From assembly GCF_900103325.1 (NCBI RefSeq), contig NZ_FMXM01000016.1:62001-126000 (forward strand): DNA of 64,000 nucleotides, read 5' to 3'. Origin of the DNA: Mesorhizobium qingshengii (GTDB lineage Bacteria > Pseudomonadota > Alphaproteobacteria > Rhizobiales > Rhizobiaceae). Below are positions 17,659 through 26,878 of this stretch, piece after piece. A program made the position numbers and the translations under genes. The notes under the pieces are model-generated. The model did not search any database and was not told where the DNA came from. It saw only the letters and a list, made by a program, of their open reading frames with translations. How positions within the stretch are numbered: position 1 is the first letter of the stretch; every line of letters begins with the position of its first letter.

Positions 17659-18555
17659 ATGAGAACCGACACCGTCTACAAGAAGGCCTTCAATCGAACT
17701 GCAACTATGCTGCGCGACGGACAACTGGCCGGCGAACTTCCGTCCGAAAATGAACTCAGACGGCGAATGTGCGTCAGCCGCACGACGGTCAGAAAGGTTC
17801 TGCGAGAACTTGTTCATCGCGAACTCATTACCGAACGTGATGGCCTGAGGGCGACGGGCCGCGCGGTGGGCGACTACGACTACTATCCAGACGTCGAAAC
17901 AACGTCTCGCGCCAAGCATGTCGAACAACAGTTCATGGAATGGATGCTGCGGGGTGACACCAAGCCCGGAACCAGCATCAACGAGCTCGAGCTCGCGCGG
18001 CAGTTCGGTGTTGCGACCAACGGAATTCGCGAGTTCCTGATCCGCTTCAGCCGGTTTGGGCTGATCGAGAAAAGGCCGAATACGGGCTGGCTTTTCAAGG
18101 GCTTCACGGAGGATTTCGCACTTGAGCTGTTCGAGATCCGGGTGATGTTCGAGCTGCGCTCGGCGCAACTGTTTTCACGGCAGCCCGACAGTTCGCCCCT
18201 GTGGGACAAGCTCGCCGCGCTCAAGATCGCGCATATCGAGTTGCTGGCACGAATCGAAAGCCGCTTTCACGACTTTTCCGGCCTCGACAACCGGTTTCAT
18301 CGGCTCATAAACGAGGCTTCACCGAACCGCTTCATCGACGATTTTTACGATATTATCAGTTTCATTTTTCACTACCACTACCAGTGGAACAAGCAGGATG
18401 AAGAGCAGCGCAACCATGCTGCAATCCTTGAGCATCTCGCCTATATCGATGCGCTCGAAAGCCGCGATCCTGAACGGATTGAGCGGGCCTGCCGAGCCCA
18501 TCTGGCTTCGGCAAGAGCGACGCTGATGCGTTCGCTGATTGGACTTGATGAATGA
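17659..18555 (+). CDS. GntR-family regulator with two winged-helix domains and an FCD domain
   Basis: A 298-residue protein. Residues 27-57 form a complete GntR winged helix (LPSENELRRRMCVSRTTVRK). Residues 106-145 form a second one (INELELARQFGVATNGIREF followed by GLIEKRPNTGW), and residues about 153-290 an all-helical FCD ligand domain with DNRFHRLINEAS. Ordinary FadR-type regulators have one winged helix and about 230-250 residues, so the extra 80 N-terminal residues explain the length. It probably represses the divergent importer-dehydrogenase operon. The domain reading is direct; regulation is inferred. Confidence 0.82.
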   Translation: MRTDTVYKKAFNRTATMLRDGQLAGELPSENELRRRMCVSRTTVRKVLRELVHRELITERDGLRATGRAVGDYDYYPDVETTSRAKHVEQQFMEWMLRGDTKPGTSINELELARQFGVATNGIREFLIRFSRFGLIEKRPNTGWLFKGFTEDFALELFEIRVMFELRSAQLFSRQPDSSPLWDKLAALKIAHIELLARIESRFHDFSGLDNRFHRLINEASPNRFIDDFYDIISFIFHYHYQWNKQDEEQRNHAAILEHLAYIDALESRDPERIERACRAHLASARATLMRSLIGLDE

Positions 18556-18601
18556 TCGATCGACCGACGCATCCCCTCAGGAATGCGTCGGGACAAAAGG
18601 C

Positions 18602-19195
18602 TCAGGCGTGGCGAATTTCCGTTCCCAGCACCTTGAGGCATTCGCGGATGAACGCCGCAAGCGCCGTCCAACCTTTGGCCGAAACCATCGTACCATCCAC
18701 AAAGGCATCGGTTGGTGACAGGTCGATGTAAGTGCCGCCTGCAAGCGTCACCTCTGGCTCGCAAGCCGCGAGCGCCGCCACCTTCTTGCCGCGAACGACG
18801 CCGTCCACTGCAATCAGAATCTGCACGCCATGGCAGATCGTGAAGATTGGCTTTTTGGCCTCGTAAAAATGACGCACCATCGCCTGTACGCGTTTGTCGG
18901 TACGGATGTATTCGGGGCCACGGCCGCCGGCGCAGTAGACCGCGTCGTATTGGTTCAGCTGCTTCTCAGCGTCGGAGAATGTCTTGTTGATAAGCGCGTT
19001 GTGACCGGGCTTTTCGGTGTAGGTCTGATCGCCTTCGAAGTCGTGCAGCGATGTCTTGATCAGGTCTCCGGCGCTTTTGTCGGGGCACACGACATGAACG
19101 GTGTGCCCCACTGCTTCCATTGCCTGCTGATAGACGAAGATTTCATATTCCTCGGTGAATTCACCGGTCAGCATAAGTATTTTTTTGCCTGGCAT
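18602..19195 (-). CDS. DJ-1/PfpI-family protein
   Basis: A 197-residue class I glutamine-amidotransferase-like protein. The start MPGKKILMLTGEFTEEYE follows GAGAGGAAGAGCC; longer frames to 19360 have no support. The nucleophile elbow is TICHGVQIL with C121, and the acidic partner lies in FTEEYE. CAGGRGPEYIR is typical of the family. Members act as glyoxalases, chaperones or small-molecule hydratases. It follows the GntR gene on the same strand (168 bp gap) and may detoxify a reactive carbonyl made by the divergent dehydrogenase operon; that role is speculative. Confidence 0.85.
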   Translation of the reverse strand: MPGKKILMLTGEFTEEYEIFVYQQAMEAVGHTVHVVCPDKSAGDLIKTSLHDFEGDQTYTEKPGHNALINKTFSDAEKQLNQYDAVYCAGGRGPEYIRTDKRVQAMVRHFYEAKKPIFTICHGVQILIAVDGVVRGKKVAALAACEPEVTLAGGTYIDLSPTDAFVDGTMVSAKGWTALAAFIRECLKVLGTEIRHA

Positions 19196-19363
19196 GGCTC
19201 TTCCTCTCGGCTTTTTACACGGCGAGGCGCACTTCGCGCCTCGCCTTTCCATGAGATCGAAATCGGGACAAAGGGGACTTGAAAAATACATCCTTCGCGC
19301 TTGCCTTTGAGACCAGCGGCGCGTCGAACTTGACGGTGCTCCGGACAGGCGACATCGCAATGG

Positions 19364-20062
19364 CTACTCGAACGCAGGCAGGAGCCGGTCCCGCGAATTC
19401 TCGATGTGCGCACGCATGGCTTTTTCGGCGGCGTCGGGATCGCCCGCGGAGAAGGCAGCGAGAATAGCCTCGTGCTCGTCGAGCGCCTCTTCGGTTACCC
19501 GCGAGTGATACATCAAGCGGAAGATATGGAAGTGGGTATGCTGGTGATTCAGAGTTTCGCGAATGAGCTCGTTCTGGGCGAATTCGACGATCTTGTCGTG
19601 GAAGATCGCATCCTGACGGGCGAAGTTCGAATAGCGCAGGCGTTCGTCTTTTCCCACCCGCCGGGCCATGACGCCAGCCGCTTCCTGCAGCACGGCAAGG
19701 CGCTCGTCGTCCAGTGTTGCGGTGGCTTTGGCCGCGGCAGCAGGTTCAAGCAGAAGACGCAGTTCGTAAAGCTCATCAAAGCGCCGGCGCGTGATTTGCG
19801 GGGCGGCTCGATAGCCGATCAGGTGGGTCTTCACCACCAGCCCCTCACCCTCCAACCGGCCAAGCGCTTCACGAATGGGGGTATGCGAGACGTTGAATTC
19901 CTTGACGAGATTGTCGACGGTGATGCGTGATCCCGGAGCAATTCTCAAAGACATCAGTTGCGCGAAGATTGCCTCGTAAACGTCGCCAGCCAGACTGTTG
20001 GCGCGCTGGATACGGCCGGTCGGGCGGGCTTCGTCGTCAACCGTCAGGTCCGGGTTCTGCAT
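19364..20062 (-). CDS. GntR/FadR-family regulator of the iron-ADH operon
   Basis: The start MQNPDLTVDDEARPTGRIQR at 20062 follows AGAGGC and gives 232 residues; an upstream in-frame start at 20086 is possible. The winged helix has APGSRITVDNLVKEFNVSHTPIREALGRLEGEGLV. The FCD domain follows, with ELRLLLEPAAA, FHDKIVEFAQN and the C-terminal H-x3-I-x-A pattern DEHEAILAAF. It is divergent from the iron alcohol dehydrogenase gene across 174 bp that includes an ATATCC/GGATAT palindrome. Confidence 0.87.
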   Translation of the reverse strand: MQNPDLTVDDEARPTGRIQRANSLAGDVYEAIFAQLMSLRIAPGSRITVDNLVKEFNVSHTPIREALGRLEGEGLVVKTHLIGYRAAPQITRRRFDELYELRLLLEPAAAAKATATLDDERLAVLQEAAGVMARRVGKDERLRYSNFARQDAIFHDKIVEFAQNELIRETLNHQHTHFHIFRLMYHSRVTEEALDEHEAILAAFSAGDPDAAEKAMRAHIENSRDRLLPAFE

Positions 20063-20119
20063 TGTTTTGCCTCTTGACAGAAGCACCCACTAACACGATG
20101 CTCCGCGCAATTCAATCCT

Positions 20120-20147
20120 ATATCCTATACGATTTAATAGGGGATAT
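20120..20147. promoter_or_regulatory. Imperfect palindrome in the GntR/iron-ADH divergent promoter
   Basis: ATATCCTAT and ATAGGGGATAT face each other across 8 bp, in an A/T-rich patch of an otherwise GC-rich region. It is a plausible operator for the flanking GntR protein; the arms differ by a two-base gap. Confidence 0.4.
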
Positions 20148-20236
20148 CGAATGGGAATGTCCCGGAGCGTCGAGGTTGGTCTCTGGAACGAACTTAAATC
20201 TCCTGGCCTGCAATCCGCGTTCGAAGGATCCCGTTC

Positions 20237-21466
20237 ATGACCTTGTTTGCAGCGGCGCGCCTGCCGCGCGAGATTCTGTTCGGCAAAGGCCAGCGCCGCG
20301 TGCTGCCTGCCGTTGCCGCCAAATATGGCCGGCGCGCGTTCGTCTGTACCGATGAGCGTTTCGCGGCGACATCGCAGTTCGCCGAAATTCTTGCTGGCTT
20401 GCACGACACGACGATAGAGACGCTGGTCTACGACCGAACGCTGCCGGATGTGCCCCGCGACAGCGTCGCCGCCTGCATTGCGGAGGCGAAGACCTTCAAG
20501 CCGGACATGGTGATCGGAATCGGCGGCGGCAGTTGTCTCGACATGGCCAAGTGCGCCGCGCTTCTGCTCAGCCATGGCGGCAAGCTCGAGAATTACTACG
20601 GCGAGTTCAAGGTACCGGGCCCTACCCTTCCCGTGATCGCAGTGCCGACAACGGCCGGGACAGGCTCCGAGGTGACCCCCGTCGCCGTGATTTCGGACCC
20701 GGATCGGACGCTGAAAGTGGGGATTGCCAGTCCTCATCTCATCGCCGCCGTGGCGCTTTGCGACCCGGATCTGACCGCCACCTGTCCACCTTTCCTGACG
20801 GCGATCGCAGGCGCCGACGCACTGACGCACGCAATCGAGGCCTTCACAGCGGCCAAACGCGGCGCTGATCCTCATTTGCCGCAGCAGCATGTCTTCGTCG
20901 GCAAGAGTGCCCTGACCGACCATTTCGCGCTTCTGGCTATCAGGCTGCTGGGCCGCAGTCTCGAAAAGGCATATCGCGACGGATCCGACGAGAATGCGCG
21001 CGCCGACGTCATGATGGGAGCGCTGGCCGCCGGTTGCGCCTTCGGCACGGCGGGAACGGCCGCCGCCCATGCGGTGCAGTATCCCGTCGGCGCGCTAACC
21101 CATACTCCGCATGGTCTGGGCGTCGCCACCATGCTGCCATATGTGATGAACTACAACCTTGCCGCCGCCGCCGCGGAGATTGCCGAAGTCGGCACTGCTC
21201 TCGGCCTTTCCCCTCTGAGCGGCCGCGATGTCGATGCATTGGCACACGCCACCATTCGGGAGGTGAGCCGGCTGTTTGGCGCCATCGGCATCACACCGAC
21301 ATTGGCGAAACTGGGGCTTCCCGAGGACAAGATCGACTGGACGGCTGAGCAGGCGCTCGGCATCGACCGGTTGATCAAGAACAATCCGCGTCCGTTCGAC
21401 CTCGCCGCGATGCGACGTCTGGTCAGGGCTGCTTATGACGGCGACATGTCCGCCACCATGATGTGA
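20237..21466 (+). CDS. Iron-containing alcohol dehydrogenase
   Basis: A 409-residue group III (Fe-ADH) protein. The nucleotide loop is GIGGGSCLDMAK, followed by VPTTAGTGSEVTPVAVI. Metal-site residues lie in ADALTHAIEAF and HTPHGLGVATMLPYV. Sister families include maleylacetate reductase, hydroxyacid-oxoacid transhydrogenase and lactaldehyde/butanol dehydrogenases. The true maleylacetate reductase is at 31736-32797, and this protein differs (409 versus 353 residues, GTGSEVTPV present). It heads a three-gene operon with an aldehyde dehydrogenase, suggesting alcohol to aldehyde to acid oxidation. Confidence 0.88.
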   Translation: MTLFAAARLPREILFGKGQRRVLPAVAAKYGRRAFVCTDERFAATSQFAEILAGLHDTTIETLVYDRTLPDVPRDSVAACIAEAKTFKPDMVIGIGGGSCLDMAKCAALLLSHGGKLENYYGEFKVPGPTLPVIAVPTTAGTGSEVTPVAVISDPDRTLKVGIASPHLIAAVALCDPDLTATCPPFLTAIAGADALTHAIEAFTAAKRGADPHLPQQHVFVGKSALTDHFALLAIRLLGRSLEKAYRDGSDENARADVMMGALAAGCAFGTAGTAAAHAVQYPVGALTHTPHGLGVATMLPYVMNYNLAAAAAEIAEVGTALGLSPLSGRDVDALAHATIREVSRLFGAIGITPTLAKLGLPEDKIDWTAEQALGIDRLIKNNPRPFDLAAMRRLVRAAYDGDMSATMM

Positions 21467-21485
21467 TCGGCCAGGAGGTCATCCA

Positions 21486-22973
21486 ATGAACATTTCCGCA
21501 GGCATATCCGATGAGGATCAAGATATGTTCGACTACGCGACGTTCTCGCACGGTCTCTACATTGGTGGCCGCTGGCAGCCCTCGTCGGAGGGCCGCGTGA
21601 TCGAAGTGGTTGATCCATCGACCGAAGCCGTGATCGCGGCGGTTCCCGATGCCACGCTCGCCGACGCCGCCTCCGCCGTCGACGCGGCCGCGAAGGCAGC
21701 GGCCGGCTGGCGCGAGACCCCGCCACGCAGGCGGTCGGAAATCCTGCGGCGCTGCTTCGAACTGATGACCGAAAGGGCGGAGACGTTGGCTGCGCTGATC
21801 TCGCTGGAGAACGGCAAGGCGCTACGCGATGCGCGCGGCGAGATCGCCTATGCCGCCGAGTTCTTCCGTTGGAACGCCGAGGAGGCGGTCCGCATCAGCG
21901 GAGAGTTCGGCCTTGCGCCCTCGGGCGCGAACCGGATCATTGTCGACTACCAGCCGATCGGCATTTGCGTGCTCATCACGCCGTGGAATTTTCCGGCCGC
22001 CATGGCGACGCGCAAAATCGCTCCGGCGCTCGCGGCCGGCTGCACCGTTATCCTGAAGCCCGCCAGCGAGACGCCACTGACGGCCTATGCGCTTGCCGCG
22101 CTCTACGAGGAAGCCGGCGTGCCGCCCGGCGTCGTCAACGTCCTGACGACCTCGAGCCCCGGGCCGGTGACGGCGGCCATGCTGGCCGATCCACGCGTGC
22201 GAAAGCTGTCATTCACCGGTTCGACCGGCGTCGGCCGCGTGCTCCTTGCCGAGGCCGCGAAACACGTCACCTCCTGTTCCATGGAACTTGGCGGCAACGC
22301 ACCGTTCATTGTCTTCGACGACGCCGACCTGGAAGCAGCGCTCGACGGTGCCATGATTGCCAAGATGCGCAACGCCGGCGAAGCCTGCACGGCCGCCAAC
22401 CGCCTATACGTGCAGGCCGGCATCCATGATGCCTTTACGGATGGGTTGAGCAAACGCATGGCCGCCCTCACCGTGGGTGCTGGCACCCATTCGCACACCG
22501 AGTGCGGTCCGATGATCACCAGGAAGGCCGTGGACAAGATCGACCGCCTCGTCCAGGACGCGGTTGCCCGTGGCGCCAAGGTTTTGTGCGGAGGGGCGGT
22601 CACTGAAGGGAAAGGCTACTTTTACCCGCCGACGGTGCTGCGCGACGTGTCCGCCGACGCCGCAATGGTACACGAGGAGATATTCGGTCCGGTGGCTCCG
22701 ATCATGCGCTTCGACAGCGAGGCGGATGCCATCGCCAAGGCCAATGACACCGAATACGGTCTCGCGGCCTACGTCTACACGCGTGACCTGGCCAGGGGAA
22801 TGCGTGTGGCATCGAAGATCGAGTCGGGCATGATCGCCCTGAACCGCGGCCTGATGTCGGATCCGGCGGCGCCTTTCGGCGGGGTCAAGCAGAGCGGGCT
22901 GGGCCGCGAAGGTGGTCAGAAGCACGGCGTTGCCGAGTTCCTGGAGGCGAAGTACATCGCCGTCAGCATCTGA
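21486..22973 (+). CDS. NAD(P)-dependent aldehyde dehydrogenase, succinate-semialdehyde type
   Basis: A 495-residue ALDH preceded by AGGAGG at good spacing. It has ITPWNFPAAMATRKIAPALAAG, coenzyme loop FTGSTGVGR, general base Glu in MELGGNAP and nucleophile Cys in NAGEACTAANRLYV. C-terminal NRGLMSDPAAPFGGVKQSGLGREGG is close to succinate/glutarate-semialdehyde dehydrogenases. It oxidises the aldehyde produced by the iron-ADH just upstream (20 bp gap). The exact aldehyde is unknown. Confidence 0.9.
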   Translation: MNISAGISDEDQDMFDYATFSHGLYIGGRWQPSSEGRVIEVVDPSTEAVIAAVPDATLADAASAVDAAAKAAAGWRETPPRRRSEILRRCFELMTERAETLAALISLENGKALRDARGEIAYAAEFFRWNAEEAVRISGEFGLAPSGANRIIVDYQPIGICVLITPWNFPAAMATRKIAPALAAGCTVILKPASETPLTAYALAALYEEAGVPPGVVNVLTTSSPGPVTAAMLADPRVRKLSFTGSTGVGRVLLAEAAKHVTSCSMELGGNAPFIVFDDADLEAALDGAMIAKMRNAGEACTAANRLYVQAGIHDAFTDGLSKRMAALTVGAGTHSHTECGPMITRKAVDKIDRLVQDAVARGAKVLCGGAVTEGKGYFYPPTVLRDVSADAAMVHEEIFGPVAPIMRFDSEADAIAKANDTEYGLAAYVYTRDLARGMRVASKIESGMIALNRGLMSDPAAPFGGVKQSGLGREGGQKHGVAEFLEAKYIAVSI

Positions 22974-22984
22974 GCGGAGCAAGA

Positions 22985-23806
22985 ATGCAAGCCGATCCTT
23001 TCCGTATCCGTGACCATGTCGCGGATTTTGACGAAATCGTGCAGGACATCGTTGACCGCAGCGAGGCGGCCCGCGCCACCCTTGCGATGACAGCGGAGGT
23101 GTCCTACGGACCGGATCCGAGCGAAACCATGGACATGTTCTTTCCCGCGGGCAAAAGATCGGCCCTGCCGGTGCACATGTTTGTCCATGGCGGTTACTGG
23201 AGGATGTTCTCCAAGCGCGACTACTCATACGTCGCGACGACGATTACCAAGGCCGGGGCCATTGCCGTGATCCTCGATTATGCCTTGATGCCCAAGGTCA
23301 GAATGGCGACGATCGTCGACCAGGTGCGCCGCGCCAAGCAGTGGGTCCTGGCCAACATTGCCGACCATGGCGGAAGCCCGGCAAAGCTGACCGTCAGTGG
23401 GCATTCGGCTGGAGCGCATCTTGCGACGTTTCTGTTCAACAGTGAGCACACCCCCTCTAATGTGAAGGCCGCCCTTCTGCTTGGTGGGCTCTACGACTTA
23501 AAACCGCTCCAGGATTCCTTTCTCGCCACCGAGATTGGAATCACCGATGAGGAAGTCGCCACGTTTACGCCGCTTGCCTACCGCCATGATGCTCAAACCA
23601 AGGTGACGGTTTTGGTCGGAGCCAATGAGACGCCGCCTTTCCATCATCAAGCCGATCGGTTCAAGGCGAGCTTGCTGCGCCAGGGATCGCCAGTAAAGTC
23701 GCTCGTTCTTGCGAACCGCAATCACATGGACAGTGTCAGAGATCTAGGCGTGCCGGGAACCCAGGCTGGCGATTGCCTGGCGGAACTCATTGCAAACAAC
23801 CGCTGA
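22985..23806 (+). CDS. Alpha/beta hydrolase, arylformamidase-like
   Basis: A 273-residue serine hydrolase with the oxyanion motif HGGYW (68-72), nucleophile elbow GHSAGAH (139-145, S141) and a late histidine in NRNHMDSV. The HGGYW form is characteristic of kynurenine formamidase (arylformamidase) relatives. No kynureninase or tryptophan dioxygenase lies nearby, so it may hydrolyse an ester, lactone or formamide feeding the ADH/ALDH pair encoded 12 bp upstream. It is the last gene of this operon. Confidence 0.8.
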   Translation: MQADPFRIRDHVADFDEIVQDIVDRSEAARATLAMTAEVSYGPDPSETMDMFFPAGKRSALPVHMFVHGGYWRMFSKRDYSYVATTITKAGAIAVILDYALMPKVRMATIVDQVRRAKQWVLANIADHGGSPAKLTVSGHSAGAHLATFLFNSEHTPSNVKAALLLGGLYDLKPLQDSFLATEIGITDEEVATFTPLAYRHDAQTKVTVLVGANETPPFHHQADRFKASLLRQGSPVKSLVLANRNHMDSVRDLGVPGTQAGDCLAELIANNR

Positions 23807-23914
23807 GCCACCTGCCGAGATGTCGGCGCCACCCATGCAGGCTGACGCAAGCTGTCTGCATTCGCTCTGTTATGCCTGAATGTTGGACAACGTCGTTCCG
23901 CTACCCCGCTTGCC

Positions 23915-24169
23915 TTAAATATCGACGCGCTGCTCGCTGCCAGGATCGAACAGGTTGACGCTCTCTGGATCGACGGCCAGGAATATTGGCTCTCTTCGCC
24001 GGCCTGCCTGGATCTGCAGGGCAAACGGCTGCTTCTGGAAGCCCACGCTGCTGACATCTTGAATGTCCACGGTCAAGTGACCGATGTCATGCGCATCGGG
24101 TGCGCGGCGAATGGATGAGGCCGAAACGCCTGGCACGGTCGGAGCTCGGTGCTGCCCCCGGAAATCCAC
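23915..24169 (-). pseudogene. Possible C-terminal remnant of an UgpC/MalK-type ABC ATPase
   Basis: The 3' part of this leftward frame reads ...FLAVDPESVNLFDPGSEQRV-, resembling the terminal strand of TOBE domains in UgpC/MalK-type ATPases, which end in HLFDxxTGxRL-like sequence. No Walker or signature motifs lie upstream, and the N-terminal part of the frame is not convincing. It is probably debris from a lost sugar transporter in the 424-bp gap between two operons. A chance frame cannot be excluded. Confidence 0.3.
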
Positions 24170-24230
24170 GCCTCTGTAACAAGTGAGGCGGCAGAAGGCC
24201 TGACCGCCAAGCTGTGCGGAAGTGCCCCGT

Positions 24231-25115
24231 CTAGGCTCCTTCTGCCGCCAACACGAAATCGTGCTCCACGTCCCAGAAAGGATTGGCGAATTCGAGGCTC
24301 TTGGCGCGTGCCGGATCGTCGATGCGCTTGAACTGCGCCAACAGACTCTCCTTCACGCCGAACACCGCGTCCGAATTGATGTAGGGGTCGTCGGGGTCGA
24401 AGATGTGGGTGGTCAGTGTCTCGAAGCCGTCGGCCTTGAGGATGTAGTGCAGATGCGCGGGGCGAAAGGGATGGCGGCCGAGCGCATGGAGCAGCTTGCC
24501 CACCGTGCCGTCGTCGGGGATCGGGTAGAATTTCGGCTTCACCGCCCGGAACCAGTAGCGGCCATCGGCGCCGGTGCGGAAGACGCCGCGCAAATTGAAG
24601 TCGGGCTGGATGCCCTTCTGCTGCACATCGTAGAAACCCTCGTCATTGGCCTGCCAGACATCGAGCACGGCGTTGGCGATCGGCTTGCCTTCAGTATCGA
24701 GGATGCGGCCATGGATGAACATATCCTCGCCCTTGTGGTCGAGGCAGATGTTGGCCCCCATCGGCAGTTCCGGTGCGTCGGCGAGATGGAAAGGCCCGAG
24801 CACCGTCGATTCCGAAGCCCCCGACGGTTTGCGGTTGTTGATAGCGTCGACCAGCATCGAGACGCCGAGAACGTCGGAGAGCAGGATGAACTCCTGCCGC
24901 CAATCGGTGCACAGCTGCCCGGTCCTGGTCAGGAACTGGATGGCGTCGAACCATTCGTCCTGCGTCGGCTCGATCTCCTTGACGGCCTCGTGCAGTTTCC
25001 GCGTGATGACCTCCATCACCGTCTTCAGCCGTTCGCTCTTTGCATTCTTGTTGCGACCGGTGACGACCTCGACCGAATTCTCTTCGGTGAAGAAGCCTTT
25101 CTCGTGCGCTTCCAT
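24231..25115 (-). CDS. Intradiol dioxygenase, hydroxyquinol 1,2-dioxygenase type (copy 1)
   Basis: The start at 25115 (after GAGGACCGAT) gives 294 residues; a GTG at 25127 overlaps the monooxygenase stop. The N-terminal helical dimerisation domain (about 25-105) contains WRQEFILLSDVLGVSMLVDA and LGPFH. The catalytic domain has all four Fe(III) ligands: Y162 (WQANDEGFY), Y197 (KPKFYPIP), H221 and H223 (RPAHLHY). It cleaves hydroxyquinol to maleylacetate. It is the last gene of the operon. The paralogue at 32794-33657 shares the same ligand numbering. Confidence 0.88.
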   Translation of the reverse strand: MEAHEKGFFTEENSVEVVTGRNKNAKSERLKTVMEVITRKLHEAVKEIEPTQDEWFDAIQFLTRTGQLCTDWRQEFILLSDVLGVSMLVDAINNRKPSGASESTVLGPFHLADAPELPMGANICLDHKGEDMFIHGRILDTEGKPIANAVLDVWQANDEGFYDVQQKGIQPDFNLRGVFRTGADGRYWFRAVKPKFYPIPDDGTVGKLLHALGRHPFRPAHLHYILKADGFETLTTHIFDPDDPYINSDAVFGVKESLLAQFKRIDDPARAKSLEFANPFWDVEHDFVLAAEGA

Positions 25116-25123
25116 ATCGGTCC

Positions 25124-26878
25124 TCACCTGTCCAGAATTGCCGTCAGAGCCCGGCGCAAGTCGGCTGCCGGGTCGCTGCTGATCGCATCCTTGCGCCAGC
25201 CGACATGCTGGTCCGGACGCACCAGAAGAATGCCGCTGTCACGCACTTCGCGGGCACGCGCCCAGTCGCCGGAAAAGTCCTGCCAGGGCTGGCGCGGACC
25301 TATGAGATGGCCAGTGATGTCGATGCCCAGCTCCTTGCCGACCGTCCTGGCGGCGTCCAGCCAGCCCTGGCCGCCAATGCCGGTCAAAACGGTGAATTTG
25401 CCGTGGCCGGTCAGGTCCAGTGTGGAAACCTTGTCGCCCTTGTCGGAGTGAACCCAGACATGTGGCAGCCGGGCGCCTGGCCAGGATGTCGGCTGGTAGT
25501 GCAGTTCGGCATCCTTCTCGAAGGCCGGCTCCTTCTGGCCGTCGGTGACGATGGCGTTCGACTTGTAGCGCTGGTTCATCTCGACGCCATGCGCGTCGAA
25601 TTCATAGACCTTGAAGGCGATGGTCTCGCGGATCCTGGCGCGCTGCGCTTCGGCTGCCGACGTGTCGTCGCAGCGCGCATCCATGTTCGACTGCATCTTC
25701 ACCGGGTCGATGGAATCGAGCAGGCCGAGCGCCTTGAAGATCGGGCCGAATTCCTCGATCGACTTGTTGGCGCGAGAGACGATCTGTTTGGCGACCGGCG
25801 CGCGCTCCTGCGAATAGCTGTCGAGCAGTTTCGGACCGGCCTTGCCCTTGAGGACATGGGCGAGCTTCCAGGCAAGGTTGAAACCGTCCTGGATTGAGGT
25901 GTTGGAGCCGAGCCCGTTCGACGGCGGGTGGCGGTGGATGGCATCGCCCATGCAGAAGACGCGACCCTTGGAAGTCTGCGTGGCATACATGTTGTTGACG
26001 GTCCAGGTCGACACCGACTGGATCTCGATCTCGAGTTCCGGATCGCCGACAAGGTCGCGCGCCACCTTCCTGGCGAAGGCGTCGTCGACCTTGGGCGCCG
26101 GCTGATTGATGTCGTAACCCCAGACGATCAGCCACTCGTTCCACGGCCGGATCATGCGCACCAGGCCCATGCCGATGCCACCGACATCGGCGCCCGGCTG
26201 CACCACCCAGTAGAGCACCGAGGGGCGGTGGGCGACGTATTTCGAAAGGTCCGCCTTGAACAGGATGTTCATCGAGCCGCCGACACCCATCTTGCCTTCG
26301 AAGGGCAAGCCGGCATGTTCGGCGACCAACGAATTGCCGCCATCGGCGCCGACCAGATATTTTGAGCGGATGGTGATGTCCTTGCCGGTCAAGCGGTCGC
26401 GACAGGTTGTGGTGACGCCGTCGGCGTCCTGGACATGCGACAGATACTCCATCGACATGCGTGACTGCGTGCCGCGCGAACAGGCGGTCTTGAACAGCAG
26501 CGGCTCCATGAAGGTCTGCGGCAGGTCGTTCATGTGCGAGGGTGATGACAACAGATGCTCGGCGCGGCTGAGCGGGTGCTTGCCCCAGCTGCGCATGCGG
26601 CCGATCTCCTCGCCGGCGAGCGATGTGCAGAACACGTTCTCGCCCATCAGATCCTGCTCGGTGGCGTGCATGTAGGCTTCCGTCTCGACATCCTTGCCGA
26701 GGTCGCGCAGCACTTCCATGGTGCGCTGGTTGGTGATGTGCGCGCGCGGCGTCGCGGCCAGCCAGCGATAGCGGTTGATGACCATGTTCTCGACCCCATA
26801 GGTCGAAAGCAGCGCTGCCGTCGCCGAGCCCGCGGGCCCGGTGCCGATGGTCAGCACGTCGGTAGAAATGTCAGCCAT
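25124..26878 (-). CDS. FAD-dependent phenol/resorcinol hydroxylase (TfdB-like)
   Basis: A 584-residue group A flavin monooxygenase. It has the dinucleotide motif GTGPAG (12-17), a VGADGGNS DG-motif, and the GD motif as GDAIHRHPPSNGLGSNTSIQD, followed by a thioredoxin-like C-terminal domain (from about 470). The length and NTSIQDGFNLAWKL block match 2,4-dichlorophenol 6-monooxygenase and resorcinol hydroxylases. With two hydroxyquinol dioxygenases and maleylacetate reductase in the operon, ortho-hydroxylation of resorcinol or a related phenol to hydroxyquinol is the likely reaction. It overlaps the permease stop by 8 bp. Confidence 0.88.
   Translation of the reverse strand: MADISTDVLTIGTGPAGSATAALLSTYGVENMVINRYRWLAATPRAHITNQRTMEVLRDLGKDVETEAYMHATEQDLMGENVFCTSLAGEEIGRMRSWGKHPLSRAEHLLSSPSHMNDLPQTFMEPLLFKTACSRGTQSRMSMEYLSHVQDADGVTTTCRDRLTGKDITIRSKYLVGADGGNSLVAEHAGLPFEGKMGVGGSMNILFKADLSKYVAHRPSVLYWVVQPGADVGGIGMGLVRMIRPWNEWLIVWGYDINQPAPKVDDAFARKVARDLVGDPELEIEIQSVSTWTVNNMYATQTSKGRVFCMGDAIHRHPPSNGLGSNTSIQDGFNLAWKLAHVLKGKAGPKLLDSYSQERAPVAKQIVSRANKSIEEFGPIFKALGLLDSIDPVKMQSNMDARCDDTSAAEAQRARIRETIAFKVYEFDAHGVEMNQRYKSNAIVTDGQKEPAFEKDAELHYQPTSWPGARLPHVWVHSDKGDKVSTLDLTGHGKFTVLTGIGGQGWLDAARTVGKELGIDITGHLIGPRQPWQDFSGDWARAREVRDSGILLVRPDQHVGWRKDAISSDPAADLRRALTAILDR

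Noticed and set aside
20237..21466. Second maleylacetate reductase
   Set aside because: It shares the iron-ADH fold, but its length and GTGSEVTPV and HTPHGLGVA segments match general alcohol dehydrogenases, unlike the true reductase at 31736-32797.
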